This document shows positions 18,325-26,882 of a stretch of 64,000 nt of DNA, one piece after another. Position 1 is the stretch's first letter; the number at the start of each line of letters is the position of its first letter. A program made the translations under genes and the position numbers. Origin of the DNA: an uncultured Clostridia bacterium (GTDB lineage Bacteria; Bacillota; Clostridia; Oscillospirales; Oscillospiraceae); the NCBI GenBank assembly GCA_945873695.1, contig CAMCDX010000001.1:1-64000 (forward strand), written 5' to 3'. Below the pieces are notes generated by a model. That model did not search any database and had not been told where the DNA came from. It was given only the letters and a program-made list of their open reading frames with translations.

Positions 18325-19455
18325 TTATTGCTCTTCCATGGCCCGAAGAGACAACTCTATGGCGCCCAGGTCCTGATAATCCACATCTCCAATATACACT
18401 TCGCCAAAAGTGGTATCTATCAGCATTTCGGCGTTGTCCAGCCAGCCGTGGACTTCTTACAGGAACGCAGCCACGGCTTCTGTGTCAAAGCTATGGTACG
18501 GAGAACCCCAATTGATATCAAACTCCACACGGTCCTCCCGGAGCACCGCTGGCTGCATCGTTTCCTCCAAAGAAAACAGTTGATAAAAATACGTACAGTA
18601 CCCTTGCCCCATAAAAGGCACATAACGCAATAGGTAATCCTGTTCATCCACTTTCAGGGCGTATACGGCGTTCCCTCCGGCATGGGAAACCTCCGCTTCC
18701 TCTTTCCAGCACAGATTTCCGACTGTATCCCAGATGCGCAGCTCATAGAGCTCCGCCCTTCCTCCCGAGGGGTATTCATAGGTCCAACGCTCCACGGTCT
18801 CCGGCGCTCCGTTTTGGTCAAAATCGTATGTCCCCGGCAGGGGCTCCCGGACCATTTCCCTGGAAGCGCCGGTCAGGCGGCCCTGGTCCATGACCAGCGC
18901 GCAGGTGTATGTGTGCTGCTCCTCCCCGTCTCCGCCCCGGCCCACGGTCAGCAGCAGGGTCTCCGCGGCCAGCCACGTTCCCCAGTCCTCTGGCAGGAAT
19001 GTGTACTCCGGGATAGGACTGCCGTCCGGCAGGGTGAAGTCCCATCTGGTCCAGTAGTCTGTGGAGATGACCTTCACCGCCGTCCATGTCCGTCCGCCGT
19101 AGGCCAACGCCACCAGATCGTTTCCCGGGGACCAGGAAACGGACTGCCAAAGATACCCTTTGTCCTCCCATTTGACCTCCCCGGTCTTTCGGTCCACGAT
19201 CTGGATCGTTTCCGGCACAACCACGCCGCTGACATAGAGGTCACTTTTTCCTGTTGTCAGTACCTCCAACCGACCATCGAGAGAGACCGTCTCCCCTTCC
19301 AGCTCCGCTACCGGCGTGTTCGCCAGCAGTTCCTCATAAGCCGCCTTTGCCGCCAGTGCGTCCGCCCGTTCTGTCAGCCACGGCCGTGCTCCACAGGCCA
19401 CCGCAGCCGTCACCGCCAGCAGGGCAAACAAGGCCAATGTCTGCTGTTTCTGCAT
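18325..19455 (-). pseudogene. Secreted or lipid-anchored protein gene with an in-frame TAA
   Basis: Reads as 332 aa from the ATG at 19455 to a TAA at 18457-18459. N-terminal signal with Cys near residue 21 (VTAAVACGARP), perhaps an imperfect lipobox. The body has WD/beta-propeller-like strands (WQSVSWSPGNDLVALAYGG) and an Asp-rich loop YDFDQNGAPE. After the TAA the same frame continues with coding character for 43 more codons (EVHGWLDNAEMLID, then DVDYQDLGAIELSLRAMEEQ) to a second TAA at 18325. So the original protein was probably about 376 aa and a CAA or GAA codon became TAA. The shortened protein may still be made. Confidence 0.65.
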
Positions 19456-19456
19456 A

Positions 19457-19508
19457 AAAATACCACTCCATCACCGTTATACGAACAGTATATGGAGTGG
19501 TATTTTTT
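19457..19508 (-). terminator. Terminator of the ABC-F gene that overlaps the next gene's ribosome site
   Basis: Perfect 15-bp arms AAAATACCACTCCAT / ATGGAGTGGTATTTT around a 20-base loop, T-rich on the 3' side in both directions. On minus it lies after the ABC-F stop. Its 3' arm holds the GGAGTGG that would be the Shine-Dalgarno of the gene starting at 19455, only 9 bp away, so read-through transcripts would hide that site. Confidence 0.75.
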
Positions 19509-19541
19509 ATGTCAACTACAATTCGATTGCAAAGCAGGCCG

Positions 19542-21155
19542 TCAACCTGCGTTTTGTGCCCGGCGGAATTCGATATAGTCCTCGTAGGTGCCCATCTTGT
19601 CGATGAGCTTGCCGTTCTCGAACTCCATGATGCGGTTGGCCACGGTCTGGACAAACTCGTGGTCGTGGCTGGAGAACAGGACGACCCCCTTGAAGTCGAT
19701 GAGGCCGTTGTTGACGGCAGTGATGGACTCCAGGTCCAGGTGGTTGGTGGGCTGGTCCAGCACCAGCACGTTGGAGCCGAACAGCATCATCCGGGACAGC
19801 ATGCACCGCACCTTCTCGCCGCCGGAGAGGACCTTCACGGGCTTGAACACATCGTCACCGGAGAACAGCATCCGGCCCAGGAAGGCCCGCTTGAAGGACT
19901 CTGTCCCCTCCTCCGCGTTATCCGCCGTATACTGGGCCAGCCAGTCCAGCAGGTTCAGGTCGCAGTCGTTGAAGAAGGCGGAGTTGTCCAGGGGGAAGTA
20001 GCTGGTGGTGATGGTGGTGCCCCACTTATAGCTGCCCTCGTCGGGCTCCAACTCGCCCATCAGAATTTTGAACAGGGTGGTCTTGGCGATCTCGTCCTCG
20101 CCCACGAAGGCCACCTTCTCGTCCCGGTTGATGCGGAAGCTGACGTTGTCCAGCACCTTGCGGCCGTCCACGGTCTTGGAGAGGTTCTCAACGGTCAGGA
20201 TCTCCTTGCCGCACTCCCGGTCCATCTTGAAGCCCACGAAGGGATACCGGCGGGAGGAAGCGGGCATCTCCTCCACGCTCAGCTTGTCCAGGAGCTTCCG
20301 GCGGGCAGTGGCCTGCTTGCTCTTGGACTTGTTGGCGGAGAAGCGCTGGATAAACAGCTGCAGCTCCTTGATCTTCTCCTCGTTCTTTCGGTTCTGGTCC
20401 CGGATCATCCGCTGGACCAGCTGGCTGGACTCGTACCAGAACTCGTAGTTGCCCACGTACATTTTGATGCCGCCGTAGTCCACATCCACGATGTTGGTAC
20501 AGACGGTATTCAGGAAGTGGCGGTCATGGCTGACCACCAGCGTGAGGGCCTCGCAGTCCATCAGGAAATCCTCCAGCCACTCGATGGCCTGGATGTCCAG
20601 GTGGTTGGTGGGCTCGTCCAGCAGGATGATGTCCGGTTTCCCGAACAGTGCCTGAGCCAGCAGCACCTTCACCTTTTCCTTGGCGGTGAGGGTACTCATT
20701 TCGCTGTACAGAATATCGTTGGAGAGGCCCAGGCCCTGAATCAGGCGGCTCACATCGGATTCAGCCTCCCAGCCGTTCATCTCCGCGAACTCCGCCTCCA
20801 GCTCACTGGCCTTCACGCCGTCTTCGTCGGTGAAGTCCTCCTTCTCGTAGAGAGCGTCCTTCTCCTTCATGATGTCGTAGAGACGCTGGTTGCCCATGAT
20901 GACGGTGTCCAGGACCGTGTAGGCGTCGTACTGGAAGTGGTCCTGCTTCAGGATGGACATGCGCTGGTCCTTGGAGATGACCACCTCGCCGCTGGTGGGC
21001 TCCAGGTCGCCGGAGAGGATGCGGAGGAAGGTGGACTTGCCGGCGCCGTTGGCGCCGATGATGCCGTAGCAGTTGCCGGGGACGAACTTCAGGTCCACGT
21101 GCTTGAACAGTGTCTGGCCGCTGAAATTCATGCTGACGTCGTTGACTGTGATCAT
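19542..21155 (-). CDS. ABC-F family ATP-binding protein (ribosome-associated type)
   Basis: 537 aa with two nucleotide-binding domains and no membrane segments. Domain 1: Walker A GIIGANGAGKST, Walker B DIILLDEPTNHLD. The inter-domain linker is long, helical and charged (about residues 245-310), as in translation-factor ABC-F proteins. Domain 2 has LSGGEKVRC but an altered Walker A, VGEDEIAKTTL, and LDQPTNHLD with Gln for the catalytic Glu. The first signature is LTAKE rather than LSGGQ. Likely acts on stalled or antibiotic-bound ribosomes; resistance is not implied by sequence alone. Confidence 0.9.
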   Translation of the reverse strand: MITVNDVSMNFSGQTLFKHVDLKFVPGNCYGIIGANGAGKSTFLRILSGDLEPTSGEVVISKDQRMSILKQDHFQYDAYTVLDTVIMGNQRLYDIMKEKDALYEKEDFTDEDGVKASELEAEFAEMNGWEAESDVSRLIQGLGLSNDILYSEMSTLTAKEKVKVLLAQALFGKPDIILLDEPTNHLDIQAIEWLEDFLMDCEALTLVVSHDRHFLNTVCTNIVDVDYGGIKMYVGNYEFWYESSQLVQRMIRDQNRKNEEKIKELQLFIQRFSANKSKSKQATARRKLLDKLSVEEMPASSRRYPFVGFKMDRECGKEILTVENLSKTVDGRKVLDNVSFRINRDEKVAFVGEDEIAKTTLFKILMGELEPDEGSYKWGTTITTSYFPLDNSAFFNDCDLNLLDWLAQYTADNAEEGTESFKRAFLGRMLFSGDDVFKPVKVLSGGEKVRCMLSRMMLFGSNVLVLDQPTNHLDLESITAVNNGLIDFKGVVLFSSHDHEFVQTVANRIMEFENGKLIDKMGTYEDYIEFRRAQNAG

Positions 21156-21223
21156 GTCATTTCCTTTCTATACGCACAACAGGCGCGGAGCGAGCGCTCC
21201 GCGTCTGCTGTCATGTTGTTTTG

Positions 21224-22450
21224 TTATTTCACATAGGCCCGGTGGAAGACCTTCTTGCCCTTCTTGATGACCACGCCGTCGCCCTCGAAGTCGCTCTGGT
21301 CGAAGGCCACGTCGATGGAGGCCACCTTCTGGTCATTAACCGCCACGCCGCCCTGCTGGATGAGGCGCCGGGCCTCGCCGTTGGAGGCGCACAGGCCGCA
21401 GGCTACCAGAAGATTGATGGCGCCGATCTTGCCGTTCTCAAACTTGTCGGCGGTGAGCTGAGAGAAAGGCATATTTTCCAGAGAACCCTTGCCGGAGAAC
21501 AGGCCCCGGGCGGTCTCCTGGGCCTTGTTGGCCTCCTCCTCACCGTGGACCAGCTTGGTCAGCTCATAGGCCAAAATCTCCTTGGCGGTGTTCAGCTGGC
21601 TGCCCTCCCACTTGTCCATCTCGTCGATCTGCTCCAGGGGCAGGAAGGTCAGCATGCGGATGCACTTGAGGACATCGGCATCCTCAATGTTCCGCCAGTA
21701 CTGGTAGAAATCATAGGGAGAGGTCTTGTTGGGGTCCAGCCACACAGCGCCGGAAGCGGTCTTGCCCATCTTCTTGCCCTCGGAAGTCAGCAGCAGGGTG
21801 ATGGTCATGGCGTGGGCGTCCTTTCCAAGCTTGCGGCGGATCAGCTCGGTGCCGCCCAGCATGTTGCTCCACTGGTCGTTGCCGCCGAACTGCATGTTGC
21901 AGCCGTAGTGCTGGAACAGGTAGTAGAAGTCGTAGGACTGCATGGGCATGTAGTTGAACTCCAGGAAGCTCAGGCCCTTCTCCATCCGCTGCTTGAAGCA
22001 CTCGGCCCGCAGCATGTTGTTCACGGAGAAGCAGGCGCCGATGTCCCGGATGAAGTCCACGTAATTGAGGTTCAACAGCCAGTCGGCGTTGTTGACCATC
22101 TGGGCCTTGCCCTCGCCGAAGTCGATGAACCGGGACATCTGCTTCTTGAAGCAGTCGCAGTTGTGCTGGATGGTCTCCTTGGTCATCATGGAGCGCATGT
22201 CGGTGCGGCCGGAGGGGTCGCCGATCATGGCGGTGCCGCCGCCGATCAGGGCGATGGGCTTGTTGCCGGCCATCTGCAGCCGCTTCATCAGGCACAGGGC
22301 CATGAAGTGGCCCACGTGGAGGCTGTCGGCAGTGGGGTCAAAGCCGATATAGAAGGTGGCCTTGCCGTTGTTCACCAGTTCCCGGATCTCGTTCTCGTCG
22401 GTCACCTGGGCAATCAGGCCCCGGGCAACCAGTTCTTCATAAATCTGCAT
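21224..22450 (-). CDS. tyrS: Tyrosyl-tRNA synthetase
   Basis: 408 aa class I synthetase. YIGFDPTADSLHVGHFM gives the HIGH-type motif (HVGH), GGNDQWSNMLGG the tyrosine pocket, and KKMGKTASGAVWL the KMSKS-type loop; a C-terminal S4 RNA-binding domain follows (GEARRLIQQGGVAVNDQKV). The ATG at 22450 is chosen because upstream codons fall in the T-box leader. Expression is controlled by that T-box. Confidence 0.97.
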   Translation of the reverse strand: MQIYEELVARGLIAQVTDENEIRELVNNGKATFYIGFDPTADSLHVGHFMALCLMKRLQMAGNKPIALIGGGTAMIGDPSGRTDMRSMMTKETIQHNCDCFKKQMSRFIDFGEGKAQMVNNADWLLNLNYVDFIRDIGACFSVNNMLRAECFKQRMEKGLSFLEFNYMPMQSYDFYYLFQHYGCNMQFGGNDQWSNMLGGTELIRRKLGKDAHAMTITLLLTSEGKKMGKTASGAVWLDPNKTSPYDFYQYWRNIEDADVLKCIRMLTFLPLEQIDEMDKWEGSQLNTAKEILAYELTKLVHGEEEANKAQETARGLFSGKGSLENMPFSQLTADKFENGKIGAINLLVACGLCASNGEARRLIQQGGVAVNDQKVASIDVAFDQSDFEGDGVVIKKGKKVFHRAYVK

Positions 22451-22495
22451 GGTTTTCTCTCCTGTTCTGCAACTTTCGTATTTGCCGGAACGGGC

Positions 22496-22772
22496 AAAAT
22501 AGAAGCCCCCGTCCCGTAAAAGGACAGAGGGCGAAATGCTTTCGCGGTACCACCTCTGGTTCGCCGCTCCCTCACGGAAAACGGCCTCGTGGAGTGCCAA
22601 CACACTCCCGCGCGGTAACGGGCGCGACCGGGACACGCCTACTGGGTTCCGAAAAACTGTTGGGGTGCCGGCTCCGCGGTGTATTCGGCGGGCGTCCCTC
22701 TCCCCTTTCCACCGTCCAGGGGCTCTCTAGGCAGGGCGTTCCGCGTACTTCTCCGCATCAATGCCATATACG
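22496..22772 (-). promoter_or_regulatory. T-box riboswitch (Tyr specifier) upstream of tyrS
   Basis: On the minus strand the T-box sequence AGAGGTGGTACCGCG lies at 22543-22557. Stem I shows the AGTA motif near 22746 on the 5' side and GAA-TAC-A on the 3' side, placing a UAC tyrosine specifier at 22681-22683. A terminator hairpin with a TTCTATTTTG tail ends the leader at 22496-22533, 46 bp before the tyrS ATG. Uncharged tRNA-Tyr should favour the antiterminator. Confidence 0.93.
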
Positions 22773-22778
22773 TAGGGT

Positions 22779-22807
22779 ATTTTATCTGATTTGAACGGGA
22801 TTGTCAA
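22779..22807 (-). promoter_or_regulatory. Promoter of the tyrS T-box leader
   Basis: Minus strand TTGACA (22802-22807), 17-bp spacer, TAAAAT (22779-22784). Confidence 0.8.
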
Positions 22808-22878
22808 TGGAAAATAGCAAATATGTTTCGGGACCGGGAAACGAAGGGTGTCTCCTCCATTCCCCGATCCGGGAAAAC

Positions 22879-24561
22879 TCATATGGACTTCCGATAGGCC
22901 TCCGCCGCGTCCAGCAACTCCCCGGCGCTGGCCAAGAGGGCCTCCGTGATCTTGCTGCCGCCGGTGATCCGGGCCAGCTCCGCCTTCCGGGCCTCCCGGT
23001 TCAGCAGGACAACGTGTGTAAAGGTCCTTCCCTTTTCTTCTCCCTTCTCCACGGAGAAATGGGTGTCAGCCATGGCCGCCAACTGGGGCAGATGAGTGAC
23101 GCAGAGCACCTGCTTGCGGCGGCTGACCTGGGCCAGCTTTTCCGCCACCTTCTGGGCCGCCCGGCCGGAGACGCCGGTGTCCACTTCGTCGAACACCAGG
23201 GTCCCGATGGCCTCCTGCTCCGCCAGCACGTTTTTCAGCGCCAGCATGATACGGGCCAGCTCGCCGCCGGAGGCGATCTTGGCGATGGGCCGCAGGTCCT
23301 CTCCCACATTGGCAGACATCAGGAACCGGATACCGTCACAGCCATCGGGGGCCGGCGCCTTTTCCTCAAACTGGATGTGGAACCGGACTTTGTGCATATC
23401 CAGGTCCCCCAGTTCCTTCTGGATACGGTCCTCCAGGAGTTTGGCCGCCGCCTTCCGGGCCTTTGTCAGCTCCTCGCCTGCCGCACGGACCGCCGTCTCC
23501 GCCTTTTTCAGCTGCTTTTCCAGCCGGACCAGGGTGTCGTCCGCTGTCTCAATGGCGTCCAGCTCCGCCCGGCATTTGTCCAGGTATGCCAGGCAGTCCT
23601 CCACTGTGGCGCCGTACTTCTTTTTCAGCCGGTACAGCTGATCCGACCGGCTCTCCACTGCGTCCAGCTCCTCCGGGGAAAAGTCAAATTCCGCCCGCTT
23701 ATCCCGGATGATCTCGGCAAGGTCATATGCTTCACAGCGCAGTTCTTCCAGGCGCTTGTACAGTTCCGCCAGGTCGTCGCCCAGGGTGCGGATGGTGCCC
23801 ATGGCGTCTTCCGCCTCCCGCAGCCGGTCCACCGCGCCGGCAGCGCCGTCATCGCCGGAGAGGCAGTAGTCCGCCCCGGACAGGGCACCCATGTATTTCT
23901 CACCGTTCCGCAGCAGGTTCCGGCGGGCCGCCAGTTCCTCCTCCTCTCCGGGCACCAGCTCCGCCCGCTCCAGCTCATTGATCTGGAACCGCAGGCTGTC
24001 CACCCGGCGGGCCTTCTCCGCCTCGTCCATTCGCAGGGCCCGTATGTTGGCCTGGAGCTCCGCCATGGCGTCGTATTCCCTTCGATAGGCCGCCAGCAGC
24101 GCCTCCGTCCGGCCAAAGCGGTCCAGGTAGGCGCCGTGCTGCTCCTCATCCAGCAGCTGCTGGCCGTCGTGCTGGCCGTGGATGTTCAGCAGGTCGGCGC
24201 CGATGCGCCGCAGCTGGCTGACGGTGATGGGCCGGCCGTTGGCCCGGCAGAGGTTCTTGCCGTCCCCGGTCATCTCCCGCTGGAGCAGCAGATTTCCGTC
24301 CTCATCAGGAGTCACGCCAGTCTCCGCCAATCCCGGCAGGTCCGCCGGGACATGGGAGAACTCGGCGCTGACGAAGGCCTTCTCCGCTCCGGTACGGATC
24401 AGCTCCCGGGAGGTCCGGCCCCCCAGCACCGCGCCCATGGCATCGATGACGATAGACTTGCCGGCGCCGGTTTCGCCGGTGAGGGCGTTGAACCCGGGCC
24501 GGAACTGGATGTCCGCCGACTCAATCACCGCGATATTCTCAATATGAAGCAATTCCAGCAT
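22879..24561 (-). CDS. recN: DNA repair protein RecN
   Basis: 560 aa SMC-like ATPase. Walker A NALTGETGAGKSIVIDA at the N-terminus, long coiled coil from about residue 150 to 370, then the C-terminal ATPase half with IASGGELARIMLALKNVL and LVFDEVDTGVSGRAAQ. Works in double-strand break repair. Last gene of the dxs-tlyA-nadK-argR-recN run, 179 bp after argR. The argR-recN order is conserved in Firmicutes. Confidence 0.97.
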   Translation of the reverse strand: MLELLHIENIAVIESADIQFRPGFNALTGETGAGKSIVIDAMGAVLGGRTSRELIRTGAEKAFVSAEFSHVPADLPGLAETGVTPDEDGNLLLQREMTGDGKNLCRANGRPITVSQLRRIGADLLNIHGQHDGQQLLDEEQHGAYLDRFGRTEALLAAYRREYDAMAELQANIRALRMDEAEKARRVDSLRFQINELERAELVPGEEEELAARRNLLRNGEKYMGALSGADYCLSGDDGAAGAVDRLREAEDAMGTIRTLGDDLAELYKRLEELRCEAYDLAEIIRDKRAEFDFSPEELDAVESRSDQLYRLKKKYGATVEDCLAYLDKCRAELDAIETADDTLVRLEKQLKKAETAVRAAGEELTKARKAAAKLLEDRIQKELGDLDMHKVRFHIQFEEKAPAPDGCDGIRFLMSANVGEDLRPIAKIASGGELARIMLALKNVLAEQEAIGTLVFDEVDTGVSGRAAQKVAEKLAQVSRRKQVLCVTHLPQLAAMADTHFSVEKGEEKGRTFTHVVLLNREARKAELARITGGSKITEALLASAGELLDAAEAYRKSI

Positions 24562-24601
24562 AGTCTGGCCCTCCCTTCCTCAACTCGGAAACTCCGATTC
24601 C

Positions 24602-24630
24602 GTCCCGGCAGAATTCACTTCTGCCGGGAC
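24602..24630. repeat. Perfect inverted repeat in the argR-recN gap
   Basis: Arms GTCCCGGCAG / CTGCCGGGAC, 9-base loop. The rest of the 179-bp gap (24562-24740) holds two more GC-rich hairpins (near 24695-24710 and 24712-24735). None has a T-run, so they look like RNA structure or palindromic repeat sequence rather than terminators. Confidence 0.6.
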
Positions 24631-24740
24631 ACCTCTGCCCGCCGCAGCGACCGCCTGCATCGTATGTGGGCGAGGGGATTCAGCGGAGCCGGGCAGCGCC
24701 CGGCGCAGCGTCTAAGGGGACGCCGGTCCCCCTTGGATGT

Positions 24741-25190
24741 TTATAGCATTTCCTTGATCTCTTCGCAGAAGATGGCCGCCGATTCGGCGTCCTTCATCAC
24801 CAGGAACCCCGTGTCGTCTCCCGCCAGGGAGCCCACCATATAGCTGATATCCATATTGTCCAGGGCGGAGCAGGCGGCGCTGGCCAGACCCGGCATGGTC
24901 TTCAGGACCACGATGTTCTGGGCGCTTTCGATGCTGGTGATGCTCTCCCGGAAGATGGTGCGCAGCTTCTCGGCGATATTCAACTTCGTCCGATTGCCGG
25001 AGACAGCGTATTTGTATACGCCGTGGCCAATCGGCTCCTTAATGAGGTGCATCTGCTTGATATCCCGGGAGATGGTGGCCTGGGTGCTGGTCACCCCCCG
25101 CTCCTGAAGCCGGGCAAGCATCTGCTCCTGGGTCTCGATATTTTCCTGGGAAATGATCTCCAGGATCAAGGCCTGACGGTCATTTTTCAT
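24741..25190 (-). CDS. argR: Arginine repressor ArgR/AhrC
   Basis: 149 aa. N-terminal winged helix MKNDRQALILEIISQENIET with TSTQATISRDIKQM as recognition region; C-terminal hexamerisation and arginine-binding domain with GDDTGFLVMKD. Two adjacent ATGs (25193, 25190) follow GGGAGGA; either could be used. Start overlaps the end of nadK by 11 bp. Confidence 0.95.
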   Translation of the reverse strand: MKNDRQALILEIISQENIETQEQMLARLQERGVTSTQATISRDIKQMHLIKEPIGHGVYKYAVSGNRTKLNIAEKLRTIFRESITSIESAQNIVVLKTMPGLASAACSALDNMDISYMVGSLAGDDTGFLVMKDAESAAIFCEEIKEML

Positions 25191-26064
25191 CATTAAATCC
25201 TCCCGGCAGCATTTTTTGGGCAAAAATCTCGCAGAAGCTCCGCTCTGACAGCCGCGCCAGCTTGGTGACATACTTGCTCCGGCGGACCAGCACCTGGTCG
25301 TCGGACCGCAGGGCGAAGGCCCGGCTCTCATCCACGAACAGGTACACCGGCTTCCGGCCGTTCCGCTCCAGCTCGATGGTCAGCGTGTGCTCCGGCGACA
25401 GGACGTAGGAAGAAAAGCGCATGTTGTGGATGCAGATAGGACAGACCACCATGGTCTGGGCCACCGGCTCCACCACCGGGCCGCCGGCGGACAGAGAGTA
25501 CGCCGTGGAGCCCGTGGGGGTGGCCACGATGACGCCATCTCCGGCGATGTCCGCCAGATGGCGGCCGTCGGAGGATATCTTCAGGTGGATCACGTGGGAG
25601 ATGGGGCCCTCCCGGATGACAGCGTCGTTGAGGCCCAAGTTGGTGTAAACCTGTTTTCCTTCACGGATCACGGACACATCCAGCATCATCCGTTCCTCGG
25701 TTACAAAGTCCCAGTCCTTCAGCCGCCGCAGAGCCTCCAGCTCGCCGGCCTCCAGCTCGGCAATGAAGCCCAGGCCACCCATATTGATGCCCAGCACCGG
25801 GATCTTGTGGAGGGCTACCAGCTTGGCAAGATGGAGGATGGTGCCGTCTCCGCCGAAGGTGATCAGCAGGTCGGCGGACCGCAGCTCCTGGGGCAGCGGC
25901 CGCACGTCATAGTCACCAAAAGCCCCCTCCTTTTGGTCCCGGAAGGGAGAGCAGACCACCGTTCGGAAGCCCAGCTCCCGCAGAATGGCCTCCGCTCTCC
26001 GGGTGGTCTCCATGCCCCGGTCCCGGCTGGGGTTGGGACAGAGGATGATCTTCTTTTGGTTCAT
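25180..26064 (-). CDS. nadK: NAD kinase
   Basis: 294 aa. Phosphorylates NAD to NADP. The GGDGT motif is in LLITFGGDGTILH, GINMGGLGFIAE follows, and TPTGSTAYSLSAGGPVV is the conserved nucleotide loop. ATG at 26064 gives MNQKKIILCPNPSRD; it overlaps the end of tlyA by 4 bp. Confidence 0.96.
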   Translation of the reverse strand: MNQKKIILCPNPSRDRGMETTRRAEAILRELGFRTVVCSPFRDQKEGAFGDYDVRPLPQELRSADLLITFGGDGTILHLAKLVALHKIPVLGINMGGLGFIAELEAGELEALRRLKDWDFVTEERMMLDVSVIREGKQVYTNLGLNDAVIREGPISHVIHLKISSDGRHLADIAGDGVIVATPTGSTAYSLSAGGPVVEPVAQTMVVCPICIHNMRFSSYVLSPEHTLTIELERNGRKPVYLFVDESRAFALRSDDQVLVRRSKYVTKLARLSERSFCEIFAQKMLPGGFNDEK

Positions 26065-26882
26065 ACGGCGCCCTCCCCGTGCTCCTTCAGCGTCTCGTGG
26101 GACTCCGCCACCAACGCCTTCAAATCGAATTCCTTCGGCTGCCACTCACCCTTTTCCAGATACCCCAGGTACTCGATGTTCCCCTCGGGGCCACGAATAG
26201 GAGAATAAGTCAAACCTAGGACTGTAAAGCCGGATTCCTTCACATAATCCAAGAAGTGCTCCAGCACCTCCAGATGGACCGCCGGGTCCCGGACCACGCC
26301 TTTTTTGCCCACCTTTTCCTTCCCCGCCTCGAACTGGGGCTTCACCAGGCAGGCCACGTGGCCCCCGTCCTTCAAGACGTTGTGAACCGCAGGCAAAATC
26401 AGCTTCAGGGAGATGAAACTGACGTCGATGGAGGCAAAGTCCAGCTCGTCGGGGATCTGCTCATGGTCCAGATACCGGGCGTTAGTCCGCTCCATGCAGA
26501 CCACACGGGAGTCCTCCCGCAGCTTCCAGGCCAGCTGGCCATAGCCCACGTCCACGGCGTAGACCTTGGCGGCGCCGTTTTGCAGCATACAGTCGGTAAA
26601 GCCGCCGGTGGAGGCGCCGATATCACCGCAGACAGCGTCCTTCAGCGCCACTGGGAAGGTGGCCATGGCCTTTTCCAGCTTCAGGCCGCCCCGGCTGACG
26701 TATTTCAGGGCATTGCCCCGGACCTCGATCTCCGCGTCGTTGGGGACAGCGGTGCCGGGCTTGTCCACCCGCTGGCCCTTCACAAACACCAGGCCGCTCA
26801 TAATAGTGGTCTGGGCCTTCTGGCGGCTCTCCTGGAGCCCCCGCTCCACCAACAGCACGTCCAGTCTCGTTTTATTGCTCAT
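26061..26882 (-). CDS. tlyA: TlyA family rRNA 2'-O-methyltransferase (hemolysin A-like)
   Basis: 273 aa. N-terminal S4 RNA-binding domain (TRLDVLLVERGLQESRQKAQ) and C-terminal Rossmann methyltransferase with the SAM loop GDIGASTGGFTDCML and LVKPQFEAG. The family methylates 16S/23S rRNA in some bacteria. Start overlaps the end of dxs by 11 bp; order dxs-tlyA-nadK-argR-recN is a classic Firmicutes cluster. Confidence 0.93.
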   Translation of the reverse strand: MSNKTRLDVLLVERGLQESRQKAQTTIMSGLVFVKGQRVDKPGTAVPNDAEIEVRGNALKYVSRGGLKLEKAMATFPVALKDAVCGDIGASTGGFTDCMLQNGAAKVYAVDVGYGQLAWKLREDSRVVCMERTNARYLDHEQIPDELDFASIDVSFISLKLILPAVHNVLKDGGHVACLVKPQFEAGKEKVGKKGVVRDPAVHLEVLEHFLDYVKESGFTVLGLTYSPIRGPEGNIEYLGYLEKGEWQPKEFDLKALVAESHETLKEHGEGAV

